Below the pieces are notes generated by a model. It had not been told where the DNA came from. It did no database searches and saw only the letters and a list, made by a program, of their open reading frames with translations. Shown piece after piece: positions 8,569 through 17,838 of a stretch of 62,670 nucleotides of DNA (positions are counted from its first letter, which is position 1; each line of letters begins with the position of its first letter). Origin of the DNA: Verrucomicrobiota bacterium (lineage in GTDB: Bacteria > Verrucomicrobiota > Verrucomicrobiia > Limisphaerales > JACRJZ01); contig JACRJZ010000100.1 in NCBI GenBank assembly GCA_016219875.1, positions 1 through 62,670 of the forward strand, in the 5' to 3' direction. The position numbers and the translations under genes are program-made.

Positions 8569-9380
8569 CCGGCGCGTTCCTGCTGTTCCGGCTCTCGCTC
8601 AAGCGGGCCAGGCTCTTGCTCTGCGCCACCGGATTCGTGCTGGCGGCCGTCCAGGCGCTGCGGGTGCTCCTCGCGGCCTCGTTGCACAAGGCCGGGCAAT
8701 TCGACGAGATCAGCGCGCTGCTGCCGCCTTTCGTCCGCGACCTGGTCGGGCCTTCGCTGACGAGCATCATGACGTTCAACGGCATTGTCTGCGGAGTGTA
8801 CTTTGACACCGGCTTCGTCATCGCACTGCTGGCGGTGGCCATCGCGGTGGCGACGCTGCCCGCTTCTGAAATCGAGACCGGTTTCGCGGACTTGATCCTC
8901 GCCCGACCGATGCCGCGCCATTGGCTCATCACCCGAACCATCGCGCTGGTTTTGTTCTCGATCCTGTTCATGCTGCTGGCGATTATGATGGGCACTTGGG
9001 CCGGCCTGGCGATCTTCGCTCCGCCCGATGTCCCGTGGCCCTCGGCACGCCAGACCGCCACGTTGGCGCTGAGTCTCGGAATGCTGGTGGCGTCCTGGAG
9101 CGGCGTGGCCCTGGCGTTCGGCGCCGCTTACCGACGTGGCGTGGCCAGCGCGGTCACGTCCCTGCTCGCCTTCGCCGCGTTGCTCATGGACTGGGCGCAC
9201 CGCCTCTGGCCGCCCCTCGAATGGATCGCCTGGCTCTCGCCGTTCTCCTACTTCCAGCCGTATGAACTGGTCGCAGGCGACCCGCTGCACCCGGAAAATC
9301 TCCTGGTGCTCTGGGCCATCGCCACGACCGGATACATCCTGGCGTATCTCATCCTGTCGCAACGAGACATCTCCCGCTAA
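8565..9380 (+). CDS. ABC-2 type transporter permease
   Basis: 271 aa membrane protein with about six hydrophobic segments (for example LLLCATGFVLAAVQAL, VIALLAVAIAVATL, VLFSILFMLLAIMMGT, NLLVLWAIATTGYILAYL). A strong ribosome site GAGGAGG lies at 8554-8560, and the ATG at 8565 overlaps the TGA of the ATPase. The sequence ADLILARPMPRHWLITRTI after the second segment is characteristic of ABC-2 permeases with a coupling helix. It forms the membrane part of the exporter with the preceding gene. Substrate not deducible. Confidence 0.9.
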   Translation: MTGAFLLFRLSLKRARLLLCATGFVLAAVQALRVLLAASLHKAGQFDEISALLPPFVRDLVGPSLTSIMTFNGIVCGVYFDTGFVIALLAVAIAVATLPASEIETGFADLILARPMPRHWLITRTIALVLFSILFMLLAIMMGTWAGLAIFAPPDVPWPSARQTATLALSLGMLVASWSGVALAFGAAYRRGVASAVTSLLAFAALLMDWAHRLWPPLEWIAWLSPFSYFQPYELVAGDPLHPENLLVLWAIATTGYILAYLILSQRDISR

Positions 9381-9805
9381 GGCCGCTGATTCGAGCGCCG
9401 CACCCGGAAGACGCGATGCGCGTCCGGCAGGATCTCGAAGATTCTGGCCGTGCGCCAGCACCTCCCAATCTGACGCGAGCGAGCCCGGGGAAGTGCGAAG
9501 GTCGAACGCGCTCGCCCTCCTGCCTCAATCGGGGAGAGAACTCTCCGAGCGAATTCGCGCCTTGCGCAAGGCCCGCCCATGAGGACGCGAAGTTGTGGCG
9601 CTGGAGAACAGGCCCAACGGTTGCCGCTCGACAAACCTCGTCGATTGGAAATATGAAGGCGTCTGCGTGATGACGACCGAAGATATCCTCGAAGTGTTGG
9701 AGCCACCGGGCTGGGAGAGCCGCAGGCGAGCGATCCTTCACAGCTACGGCCCGAAATACCGTGTTCCGGCGCAACCATCGGCGAACTGAAGAAGTAAACG
9801 AACCT
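9381..9805. other. Gap without a recognisable gene
   Basis: Short open frames exist (for example one starting MTTEDILEVLEPPGW near 9670 and ending at 9789) but none shows a family signature. A truncated gene remnant is possible. Confidence 0.4.
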
Positions 9806-11692
9806 ATGAAAGTCTCCAGCAACCTCGCTTCCCTCCTGCTGACTGCCGGCCTCGCCGGCGCCAGCGAACCGCTCCCGGCGGGCCTCAGCCTGATTCCAGG
9901 TCCGGTGAACGGTGTCCTCATTGAGCGGGAGGGCAAGTATCTCGCCGTGTACGGCGATCCCTCTGGCCGACATCTGACCGCCGACATGGTCCTCCTGACC
10001 CACGCCCGTCGGGACGCCACTTGGGCGGCGCGCGGCCTGGCTCAACGCGGAGCGAAGGTCGTTGCCCCGGAGAAGGAGGCGGAGTTCCTCACGCAGCCGG
10101 AGAAGTTCTGGGCCGACTTGCGCGAGAAACGCTTCCACGATTATGCGCAACAATCCACGAAGATGCCGGTGGAGGCGATCAACGTCAGCCGCACCGTTAA
10201 GTCGGGCGACACCATCCCGTGGACGGACCTTTCGATCCGCGTGCTCGACACCCCAGGCTACACGCGCGGAGCGGTGAGTTACCTGATGGAAATCGGAGGC
10301 AAGAAGGTCGCGTTCACCGGCGACCTGATCCGAGACGACGGGAAGCTCCAGGATCTGTTCAGTCTCCAGGACGCCATTCGGGAGGCGAAGATCGGCGGCT
10401 ATCATGGTTGGGCCGGGCGTCTGGGCGAACTGGTCGCCAGCCTGGACCGCGTGGCCGCCGAAAAGCCGGACCTGTTGGTGCCGCTCCGCGGACCCGTCAT
10501 CCGTGAGCCAGAAGCCGCCATCCGCCGACTGCAGCAGCGCATCCGCGCGGTCTATGCCAACTACCTCTCGGTCGATGCGCTGCGGTGGTACTTCAAGGAC
10601 GAGCATATCCGGATCAAGGCCCGCCGCGTTCTGGGACCGGACGCCGCGATCGATTGGATGCCGATGGCGGAAACGCTGCCGCTGCCCCCCGCGATCATCG
10701 CCATCTCGAACTCGCGGCTCATTCTGGCGGACGACCGCTCTGGCTTCCTGGTGGATTGCGGCGGGACCGGCATCATTGACGAACTGCGCAAGCTGCGCGC
10801 GGCAGGGAAGCTGACTTCGATCGAGCATGCGTTTGTGACCCACTATCACGACGATCATACGGACGCTTTGCCGGCGCTGGTCACGGAGTTCGGCGCGAAG
10901 GTCCACGCTTGCGGCAGTCTGGTAAACCTCCTGGAACGGCCTGGCGACTACCGGTTGCCCTGCCTGACGAAGAACCCAAGCCCGGTTACCGCGAAGCACC
11001 GCCACGGAGATACCTGGCGGTGGAAGGAGCATCAGCTCACGATCTACGATTACCCCGGCCAAACGCTCCATCACAACGCCCTGCTGGTCGAGCGAGACGG
11101 CGGCTGGGCGGCGTTCTTCGTGGGCGACTCGTTCACGCCCTCGGGCCTCGACGATTACTGCCTGCAAAACCGGAACTTCCTGCACGAAGGCCAAGGTTTC
11201 TTCCGTTGCCTTGATCTGTTGGAGAAGTTGCCGGCCGGCTGTTTCCTGCTCAACCAACACGTCGATCCCGCCTTCCGCTTCTCGCCGGCGCAAGTGTCGC
11301 GGATGCGCGAGACGCTCCGTCAGCGGATTCCGCTCCTGAACGAGTTACTCCCGTTCGATGATCCCAACTACGGCCTGGATGAAGGCTGGGCCGTCCTGCA
11401 CCCATACAGGAGCAGCGCACGCGCCGGCGAATCCGCGCAGATCGCCTTGCGAATCATGAACCACTCGCCACGCGCGCGGACCTTCCACGCCGTCGTCCGC
11501 ACGCCGGAAGGTCTTCGCGTCACCGGTGCCGAAACGGTGCGCATTGCGCCCCACACGGACGGGGCGCTCACGCTGACTGCGGAGATTCCCCGCGACACTC
11601 ACGCCGGCCTCCAGGTGATTACGGCCGACGTGAGCTGGGAGGGCGCCGAACTGCGCGAATGGGCCGAGGCCGTCATCGAGGTCGTCCGTTGA
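9806..11692 (+). CDS. Secreted protein with two tandem metallo-beta-lactamase-fold domains
   Basis: 628 aa, short Sec leader (MKVSSNLASLLLTAGLAGA). The second half has a canonical metal site THYHDDH (Thr345-His351), then a later GDSFTPSG and NQHVDP, so it is probably a zinc-dependent hydrolase. The first half has the same fold markers (DTPGYTRGAVSYLM, AFTGDLI) but its metal motif is reduced to THARRDA (65-71), so it is probably non-catalytic. A C-terminal Ig-like segment (~520-628, RTFHAVVRTPEGLRV) ends the protein. It is 80 bp upstream of a serine hydrolase, in the same direction. Substrate unknown. Confidence 0.75.
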   Translation: MKVSSNLASLLLTAGLAGASEPLPAGLSLIPGPVNGVLIEREGKYLAVYGDPSGRHLTADMVLLTHARRDATWAARGLAQRGAKVVAPEKEAEFLTQPEKFWADLREKRFHDYAQQSTKMPVEAINVSRTVKSGDTIPWTDLSIRVLDTPGYTRGAVSYLMEIGGKKVAFTGDLIRDDGKLQDLFSLQDAIREAKIGGYHGWAGRLGELVASLDRVAAEKPDLLVPLRGPVIREPEAAIRRLQQRIRAVYANYLSVDALRWYFKDEHIRIKARRVLGPDAAIDWMPMAETLPLPPAIIAISNSRLILADDRSGFLVDCGGTGIIDELRKLRAAGKLTSIEHAFVTHYHDDHTDALPALVTEFGAKVHACGSLVNLLERPGDYRLPCLTKNPSPVTAKHRHGDTWRWKEHQLTIYDYPGQTLHHNALLVERDGGWAAFFVGDSFTPSGLDDYCLQNRNFLHEGQGFFRCLDLLEKLPAGCFLLNQHVDPAFRFSPAQVSRMRETLRQRIPLLNELLPFDDPNYGLDEGWAVLHPYRSSARAGESAQIALRIMNHSPRARTFHAVVRTPEGLRVTGAETVRIAPHTDGALTLTAEIPRDTHAGLQVITADVSWEGAELREWAEAVIEVVR

Positions 11693-11772
11693 CTTGCGAA
11701 TCCAGGTCGTTCAGGGCTGGTCGGGCGTTGACAGGCGGGGCGGTCCTGCTATGCAAGGCGCCAGATCATCAC

Positions 11773-14253
11773 ATGAAACGCCTGCTCCTGCCTCTCCGAA
11801 GGTTCTTCCCAGCACGACCAGCAGCAGTCTGCTTCCTGGCAGCCGCCGTGAATGTCGCCATCGCCGTTGCGGCTGATCAGCCGTCGGCGCTCCAGAATCG
11901 TCCTTCTCTGGAAGTCAGTTTCACCCTGCGCCCCCAGAAAGGTGACTTCATCCGACAGTGGCTGGTCCTGGGGCCGCTGCGCGCCGAGTCGGGTTGGACG
12001 AATACCACCGGAGAGGCAAGCCAACGGCAAGCTATGCAGACGGACTTCCTCCGCGACCACCTCGGTGAGGCCGCGGTGCGCCCGCGCGCGGGTGACGCGG
12101 TGCCAACCGGGAGTCAACCGCTGCTCTGGCGCGCCATTCAGTCCGAGCAGGACACCGTGGACTTGGCCGCCTGGCTCGGCACCAAGGACACCATCGTGGC
12201 CTATGCTTGGACGGAAGTCGTGGCGCCGCGGGCAACGTCGGCGCTGCTGGGGTTGGGCAGCGTCGGCGCGGCGAAGGTGTGGCTCAACGGGCAACTGGTC
12301 CAGGAGCGGCGCAGCGCGCGGGCCTTGCGCAAAGACGACGATTTGATTCCGGTGCGGCTGGAGCCAGGGGTCAATCGACTCCTGCTCAAGCTGGGCGGGC
12401 AACCGGCGGGTTGGGGTTTCTGCTGCCGTTTCCTGAACCAAGCGGCGCTCAACGAGCAACTAGTAAGCGCCGCGATGAACGGAGCGATGGACCGCCTGTC
12501 GCTCCTGCTCACCAACGGCGCCAGCGTGAAGGCCAAGGTAGGCCCGGGCCTGACCGCGTGGCAGGCGGCGAAGATTCGCGGTCACGCCGAGGCTGCGCAA
12601 CGTCTGGAGAAAGAAGGCGCCGACCCGAAGCGTCCGTTCCCCAGCCCTGCGAAGACGCTGGATTGGTTCGTGACCCAGCAGGTGGCGGCGGACGGGCCTG
12701 GGTTGGCTCTGGCTGTGGTGCAGGACGGCCGCGTCGTCTTCAAACAGGGCTGGGGACTGGCGAGCCTCGACTACGGGGTGCCGATCACGCCGTCCACGGT
12801 CTTCCACGTGGCCTCGGTGTCGAAGCAGTTCACGGCGTTTGCCGTCACACTGCTTGCGCAGCAGGGGAAGCTCTCGGTCGATGACGACGTCCGAAAGCAC
12901 CTGCCTGAGCTCCACGATTTCGGGAAGCCGATCACGCTGCGGCACCTGCTCTATCACACGAGCGGCTTGCGGGACCAATGGGACTTGCTGGTCCTGGCGG
13001 GGTGGCGCATGGACGATGTGATCACGCAGGAGGACATCCTGGCGCTGCTGCGGCGTCAGCGGGCGTTGAACTTCGAGCCTGGGGAAGAGCACCTCTACTG
13101 CAACAGCGGTTACACCCTGCTGGCGGAAGTGGCGGGCCGGGTGTCGGGCAAACCGTTCGTCGAGTTCACCCGCGACGCGATGTTTCGGCCCCTGGGCATG
13201 ACCAACACCCATTTCCACCTCGACCACGAGCAGGTCGTCCGGAACATGGCCTACTCCTACGCTCCGCGCTCGGGAGGCGGCTATCGCAAGAACGTGCTGA
13301 GCTACGCCAACGTGGGCGCGACCAGCCTGTTCACCACGGTGGAAGATCTGGCCCGGTGGATCGCCAACTTCGAGGACGCGAAGGTCGGCGGACCCGAGGT
13401 GCGGCGGCTGATGCAGGAGAAGGGGAAACTGAACAGCGGGAAGGAAATTGACTACGGGTTTGGCCTGTCGATCGGGGAGTTGCGCCAGGCTCGGACCATT
13501 GCGCACAGCGGGGGCGACGCGGGTTATCGCAGCTACCTGCTTTGGCTGCCGGAGCATCACCTGGGCGTGGCCCTGCTGAGCAACCTGGGGACAATGAACG
13601 TCGGGAGGATGGCCCAGGTGGCGGCCGAAACCTTCCTTCAGGGGAAGCTGGCGCCGCTCCCGACCCGCACTCAGCCAGCCGCAGCCGCGGCCCAGGCCAA
13701 AGCCGCCTACCCAGTGCCCCCCGCCGCGCTGGACCGTTACGTCGGCAAATACCGCGGCAACAGCGGGCGCGTGATCTCCGTCGTGCGTGAGGGAGACGTG
13801 CTGAAGGGAAACATCTCCGCCGGTTCGATGCAGACGCTCACGCCGACCGCCGAGCACGAATTCCTCGTGGCCGAGACGAAGGCGCGGGTGGTGTTCGCCA
13901 AGCTCGAATCTGGCCAGGCGGGCCAGTATTCCGTGGAGCTGGACGGCGAGAAGCGAACCTACCAGCGGCTCGCCCCGGCGGACGATGTTCCGCCCAACCT
14001 GCCGGACTACGTTGGCAAGTATCGCAGCGAAGAACTGGACCTGGTCTGTGCGGTTGAACTCAAGGAGGGACGGCTGGTCGTTCAGCACCGTCGGCAGGGT
14101 GAAATCCCGTTGCGCCCGGCCTCGCGGGACCGATTCGACGCCACGGACATGGGCTTGATCCAGTTTGAGCGGGATTCCGGCGGAAAAGTGAATGGCTTCA
14201 AGGTGACCACCGGGCGGGTCCGGAACCTGCGGTTCGATCGTCGGTTGCCTTGA
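11773..14253 (+). CDS. Large secreted serine hydrolase (beta-lactamase/PBP fold) with N- and C-terminal accessory domains
   Basis: 826 aa with an N-terminal signal or anchor. Residues ~50-230 look like a galactose-binding-type beta sandwich (AKVWLNGQLVQERR, GVNRLLLKLGG). Residues ~235-295 resemble ankyrin repeats (LLLTNGASVKAK, GLTAWQAAKIRGHAEAAQRL). The catalytic domain (~300-640) has SVSK (Ser348, Lys351), YCN (Tyr442, Asn444) and HSGG (from His578), the three motifs of class C-like serine hydrolases. Two copies of a beta domain (LDRYVGKYRG and LPDYVGKYRS) form the C-terminus. The same domain recurs in the lipoprotein at 34170-35558. Likely an esterase or peptidase; substrate unknown. Confidence 0.82.
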   Translation: MKRLLLPLRRFFPARPAAVCFLAAAVNVAIAVAADQPSALQNRPSLEVSFTLRPQKGDFIRQWLVLGPLRAESGWTNTTGEASQRQAMQTDFLRDHLGEAAVRPRAGDAVPTGSQPLLWRAIQSEQDTVDLAAWLGTKDTIVAYAWTEVVAPRATSALLGLGSVGAAKVWLNGQLVQERRSARALRKDDDLIPVRLEPGVNRLLLKLGGQPAGWGFCCRFLNQAALNEQLVSAAMNGAMDRLSLLLTNGASVKAKVGPGLTAWQAAKIRGHAEAAQRLEKEGADPKRPFPSPAKTLDWFVTQQVAADGPGLALAVVQDGRVVFKQGWGLASLDYGVPITPSTVFHVASVSKQFTAFAVTLLAQQGKLSVDDDVRKHLPELHDFGKPITLRHLLYHTSGLRDQWDLLVLAGWRMDDVITQEDILALLRRQRALNFEPGEEHLYCNSGYTLLAEVAGRVSGKPFVEFTRDAMFRPLGMTNTHFHLDHEQVVRNMAYSYAPRSGGGYRKNVLSYANVGATSLFTTVEDLARWIANFEDAKVGGPEVRRLMQEKGKLNSGKEIDYGFGLSIGELRQARTIAHSGGDAGYRSYLLWLPEHHLGVALLSNLGTMNVGRMAQVAAETFLQGKLAPLPTRTQPAAAAAQAKAAYPVPPAALDRYVGKYRGNSGRVISVVREGDVLKGNISAGSMQTLTPTAEHEFLVAETKARVVFAKLESGQAGQYSVELDGEKRTYQRLAPADDVPPNLPDYVGKYRSEELDLVCAVELKEGRLVVQHRRQGEIPLRPASRDRFDATDMGLIQFERDSGGKVNGFKVTTGRVRNLRFDRRLP

Positions 14254-14497
14254 GGCCAAGGCGTCTCGCCGACAGCGAGGCATTGATCAAGCGCGCAGGG
14301 ACAGCGGGGCAATTGCGGGATGCGGCGCGCGGATTGAAGAGACAGAACCTCGTCACCTCAGCGGCTACGAGGGGCGGACGGTCTGTGGCCGGTCGGGTGC
14401 ATCGTGAAATCGGCGGTGAGCATGGCGAATCTCGGAGTGCCAGGCAAGACGGAGATTTGCAGGGCTCGTGGGCCGCAGATGCCTGACACGGTCGTGA

Positions 14498-14989
14498 TCA
14501 TTGGAGCGTTTCGCCGGCCAGCGCAAGGATGCGACGGCGGAGGTCGGCGGAAAGCCACATGCCGGAGTTTTCCAGCTTGCCCACCAACGGTCCAATCGCG
14601 GACGCCAGACCGAGCTTCTTACCTTCCAACAGGACCCGCAGGGTCCCCCACACGGTCAGCCCAGCCGACTGGCCGATGCGACGCGCCAATCCGTCATCGA
14701 GCAGGACGATGCGATGCGGATTCTCCAACGCCAGAGCCAGCGCCGATAACTCGCCCGGCCCCAGGTCCAAGGCCAGCCATTGCGACGGCAGACGTTGCGG
14801 TTCAACGATTCGAATCCAGGAACACCCGGTTGGCTCGGGAACGGCACAGCCTTGGGCCCGCCCCACTGCCAGTTCCTGGACGACGGAGGTCGGAATCCAC
14901 ACGTCTGAGAAAAGGCGGGGCAGCCAGTTGAGCGCGCCAATCTGGTGCAGGTAAAAGAGCGGCGAAGTGTTGGAGATGGCCTCAGCCAT
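14498..14989 (-). CDS. DUF3368-type PIN-like toxin
   Basis: 163 aa. It begins MAEAISNTSPLFYLHQIG, the acidic first strand of DUF3368/PIN-superfamily proteins, and has LGPGELSALALALE and VLLDDGLARRIG, then VWGTLRVLLEGKKLGL. PIN enzymes are Mg-dependent RNases and act as toxins. The start codon overlaps the last 8 bp of the upstream UPF0175 gene, the standard order antitoxin-toxin. I chose ATG 14989, not the upstream in-frame codon at 15007, because it keeps the usual N-terminus. Confidence 0.85.
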   Translation of the reverse strand: MAEAISNTSPLFYLHQIGALNWLPRLFSDVWIPTSVVQELAVGRAQGCAVPEPTGCSWIRIVEPQRLPSQWLALDLGPGELSALALALENPHRIVLLDDGLARRIGQSAGLTVWGTLRVLLEGKKLGLASAIGPLVGKLENSGMWLSADLRRRILALAGETLQ

Positions 14990-15224
14990 GCGCCCGCTCC
15001 AGGTCAAGAAGCTCGGATTCGAGGGGGCATACCTTGTAGCGGCTCAGTCTCTGGAGGAACTCCAACCGCGACAGGCCGGCCAACTCCGCCGCGCAACCGG
15101 AAGACAGCCGGCCCAGTTCATAGAGCTTGACGGCCGAGAGGACCCGCATTTCCCGGCCAAAACTGCGCGGGTCGGTCTTCTCCGCCAGCAGCACCTGCTC
15201 CGGCACATCAATCACGATTTCCAT
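14982..15224 (-). CDS. UPF0175 family antitoxin
   Basis: 80 aa (MEIVIDVPEQVLLAEKTD...). EMRVLSAVKLYELGRLSSG and AAELAGLSRLEFLQRLSRY form the helix-turn-helix-like core of UPF0175 proteins, which regularly precede DUF3368 toxins. It overlaps the toxin start by 8 bp, so coupled translation is expected. It probably binds the promoter of the pair and neutralises the toxin. Confidence 0.87.
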   Translation of the reverse strand: MEIVIDVPEQVLLAEKTDPRSFGREMRVLSAVKLYELGRLSSGCAAELAGLSRLEFLQRLSRYKVCPLESELLDLERAHG

Positions 15225-15234
15225 GTGAGGACTA

Positions 15235-15651
15235 TCATTGGAACGAGGTCAGAAAACAAGCATCAAGCCGACACCCACGGGAATCCTGGGGTGCTTTCAG
15301 TGGGCACTCCAGCAGATGCTGTTTGAGCCACTGCCGCTCTGCTCGTAGTTCGTTACGGGTGGGTTTGATCTCGAGAGCCGGCGCCGCGTAGGCCGTCAGC
15401 AAGGCTGCCAGCGTCGCCACGCCCTGCCACAGGTCGAACCGGTGAAGGCTCTTCGCAAGAACTCGTTCGTGTGCATTCACGGTCGTCTCCAGACTTGGCG
15501 AACCTCTCCATCGCCGCCAACCTGAACCCATCCTGAGGCCGCCTTCGTCCACCCGCGTCATCAGAGCGGCAACGGTCCTCGGTTGTTCAGCTAGGCGGCG
15601 CAGAAGCGGGCGGGATGCCTCATCAGGCTCCTGCTTCTTCCCGTCAGTCAA
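15235..15651 (-). CDS. Hypothetical protein, doubtful
   Basis: 138 aa open frame (MTDGKKQEPDEASRPLLRRL...) overlapping the end of the beta-helix gene by 8 bp. One hydrophobic stretch (GVATLAALLTAYAAPAL) is visible. I recognise no family and composition is Arg/Leu-rich, so it may be a fortuitous frame or remnant; otherwise 15225-15643 holds nothing I can identify. Confidence 0.25.
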   Translation of the reverse strand: MTDGKKQEPDEASRPLLRRLAEQPRTVAALMTRVDEGGLRMGSGWRRWRGSPSLETTVNAHERVLAKSLHRFDLWQGVATLAALLTAYAAPALEIKPTRNELRAERQWLKQHLLECPLKAPQDSRGCRLDACFLTSFQ

Positions 15652-17359
15652 CCATCGCCTTTCGGGTCGTGATCACGGGGTCGCCGGTGCCGTTGATGAC
15701 GTGCTTGATGCCGCTGTTGGGGCGGCCGGAGAGCCGGATGGTCACCATGTGGCGCATTTTCACTCCGGGCGTCACCGGTGTCTCGATCGCGTTTTCGGCC
15801 ACGACCGGCGCGGCATAGAAGACGCAATAAACTCCCAAACCCCAGGCCTCGTGGCTGGTGACCGCGTCGGCCACCTTGTAGGAAGCGTAGCCGTTGACCT
15901 CGCCATGCCGCCAAGCTTCCTGACTCGGCGGATCGTAGGGCATTTCGGATTGGTAGAAATAGACCCGCCCGCCGTTGCCATTCCAGATCGTTTGATACTC
16001 CTGACAGTGCTCTACGAACAGGCCGTAGAGGGTGACGTTGTCACCGTTCACGATCAGGCCGTGCTTGTTCGGACTGGAGGTCCAGCCCGCGCCCCGGCCG
16101 TGATCGGCGCGCCAGAGCCAGAAGTTGTCGCCGACTGTGTCGTGGCTGTGGATCGTAACCATGCAGTCCACCTGGCCTGCACGGCCGCCGCCCACCCGAC
16201 AGAACAGGTCCCAGAGGAAGATGGGGTCCGCCGCGTGGGAAGTCCGGCTGCCAGGCTCTCCCACCTGCACGAGCGTGGCGGAGTTCGTGGCGCCGGCTTC
16301 GATCAGCAGGCCGCCCACCTTGACGCCACTGACGTCGGCAATCTCCAGGGCGGGCGTGCCGTTGTCCGCCTGGAGCGTCGGGTAGCCCAGCCCCAGCACG
16401 ATCGTGCCTGGACGCGTGACCCGGAGCGGCTTCTCCAGAGGATACAGGCCCGGAGTCAGCAACAGATGCCGGCCCGCGCTCAAGGCGGCGTTCAAGCTGG
16501 TGGCGTTGTCTTTCTCCGGACGCGCGAGGTGAAACCGCTCGAGGGGCAAAGCCGTGCCCGGCGTGGCTCCGGCGCGCCAAGTGGTGCCAGAGGTGCCGTG
16601 GGTGGCCAAGTTGGGCACCATGACGACGTAGCCGCCGCGTTCGTCGAGGCAGAGATACGGCTTCTCGCGGATCACGGGCGTCTGGTCGATGACCGTGTAA
16701 GGCGGATCAGGCCAACGGCCCGCCGGCGGATTGGAGACGCCGACGAAGACCATGTTCCAGTTCGCACCCTGCCAGCGGCCCCAGGCCGAGTTCCGCGAGA
16801 GCCACTGCTGCTGCGAGCCGGAATTCACCTGGCCATCGATCTGACAGTCGGCGAGAAACCCGCCGCTTGACCACCCCCCGTCCCAAAGGTTCACGTCGCC
16901 TCGGACATGCACGCGCCGCATCGCGGTGGCCTGGGACACGGCCCAGATATTGATGTTCTGGTCCTGGGTGGGCGTGGCCGAGAGGTTTTCGACGCAGCGC
17001 CAGAAATTGCAGGTGGCGTTGTTGTTGGCCATCCACCGCGCCTTGCACCGCACCGCGCCGGTGATGGCGACATCATCAGGCAACTTCCCCAGACCTAGCA
17101 CTTGCGTGTAGAAGCCCACTTGCACGTCCAACTCGTATTTGCCCGGCTTGAAGAGATAGACATAGCGATTCGTGCCGAACTGGCTGCGCTCTTGTTGACG
17201 GAAGATGGCGTCGATCTGGTTCTGAATGTTCGTCATCGCCGGGTCGAAGATCAGGACGTTTGGGCCGAAGTCCGGAGCCGCTGCTGCATCGGAAATGGAG
17301 ACACTTGCACTGCCAATCGCCAACACGACGGCCAGTGGAATGATCATTATAGGTTTCAT
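15644..17359 (-). CDS. Secreted right-handed beta-helix protein, glycan-active candidate
   Basis: 571 aa, signal peptide MKPIMIIPLAVVLAIGSASV. The mature protein resembles actinobacterial proteins often labelled coagulation factor 5/8-type or pectate-lyase-like: NRYVYLFKPGKYELDVQVGF, QVLGLGKLPDDVAITGAV, HDGG-like VNLWDGGWSSGGF, QQQWLSRNSAWG, FVEHCQEYQTIWNGNGG and YFYQSEMPYDPPSQEAW. Repeated beta-helix rungs (GLGYPTLQADNG, VKVGGLLIEAGA) support a parallel beta-helix. It is presumably a polysaccharide-active enzyme, but the reaction is not known to me. Its ATG overlaps the stop of the upstream HxlR regulator (ATGA), an unusual coupling. Confidence 0.7.
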   Translation of the reverse strand: MKPIMIIPLAVVLAIGSASVSISDAAAAPDFGPNVLIFDPAMTNIQNQIDAIFRQQERSQFGTNRYVYLFKPGKYELDVQVGFYTQVLGLGKLPDDVAITGAVRCKARWMANNNATCNFWRCVENLSATPTQDQNINIWAVSQATAMRRVHVRGDVNLWDGGWSSGGFLADCQIDGQVNSGSQQQWLSRNSAWGRWQGANWNMVFVGVSNPPAGRWPDPPYTVIDQTPVIREKPYLCLDERGGYVVMVPNLATHGTSGTTWRAGATPGTALPLERFHLARPEKDNATSLNAALSAGRHLLLTPGLYPLEKPLRVTRPGTIVLGLGYPTLQADNGTPALEIADVSGVKVGGLLIEAGATNSATLVQVGEPGSRTSHAADPIFLWDLFCRVGGGRAGQVDCMVTIHSHDTVGDNFWLWRADHGRGAGWTSSPNKHGLIVNGDNVTLYGLFVEHCQEYQTIWNGNGGRVYFYQSEMPYDPPSQEAWRHGEVNGYASYKVADAVTSHEAWGLGVYCVFYAAPVVAENAIETPVTPGVKMRHMVTIRLSGRPNSGIKHVINGTGDPVITTRKAMVD

Positions 17360-17778
17360 GCCTTTGCTTTCTTGCTGTGAATTGCTGCCGTGTTGTTGGG
17401 GGAAATCGCCATGTTTTCGTCGAAGCGCCGGCGAGCACTCATTACTTTGTCGAAATGCGTGTTCGCCCACTCCACCAGCTTTCCCATCGGCTTCAAGAGC
17501 GACTCGCCCAAGGGTGTCAGCCAGTATTCGACCGCCGGTGGCACCGTTGGATAAACCTTGCGGGCCACGTAGCCATCGCGTTCCAGGTTCCGCAGCGTCT
17601 GCGTTAGCACCCGTTGGGTGATGTCGCCGATGCTTCGTTTCACGTCCATAAACCGCCGGCGCCGCCCTTGCAGGGCCAGCATCACAAGCAGGCTCCATTT
17701 GTTGCCGACCTTGTCGAGCACGTTCCGAATCGGACACGTCCCGGCGTTTGCCAGTATCGAGTCGGTTACTTCGAGCAT
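17356..17778 (-). CDS. HxlR-family winged-helix transcriptional regulator
   Basis: 140 aa from ATG 17778. Family hallmarks: CPIRNVLDKVGNKWSLLVML (with the redox-active N-terminal Cys), RRRFMDVKRSI, ITQRVLTQTLRNLERDGYV and PPAVEYWLTPLGESLL. HxlR/QorR/YodB proteins repress neighbouring oxidoreductases and respond to quinones or electrophiles through the Cys. It is divergent from an NmrA-type reductase, like qorR-qorB in enterobacteria. A TTG 12 bp further up is a possible alternative start. The 3' end overlaps the beta-helix gene start by 4 bp. Confidence 0.92.
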   Translation of the reverse strand: MLEVTDSILANAGTCPIRNVLDKVGNKWSLLVMLALQGRRRRFMDVKRSIGDITQRVLTQTLRNLERDGYVARKVYPTVPPAVEYWLTPLGESLLKPMGKLVEWANTHFDKVMSARRRFDENMAISPNNTAAIHSKKAKA

Positions 17779-17782
17779 ACCA

Positions 17783-17799
17783 AGTATCAAAAAGGTGCC
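17783..17799. promoter_or_regulatory. Candidate HxlR operator
   Basis: AGTATCAAAAAGGTGCC is an imperfect inverted repeat (AGTATC / GGTGCC) centred on an A-tract, just upstream of the regulator start and within the 60-bp divergent gap. Such GTATC-N5 dyads are usual HxlR targets. No experimental support. Confidence 0.45.
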
Positions 17800-17838
17800 A
17801 TCTTGCGGTCCGATTGATTCTGCATTCTCTTTCCCGCC

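Noticed and set aside
9377..14283. Long minus-strand frames of 638 and 607 codons
   Set aside because: Antisense shadows of the metallo-beta-lactamase and serine-hydrolase genes, rich in Arg/His/Gln with no domain.
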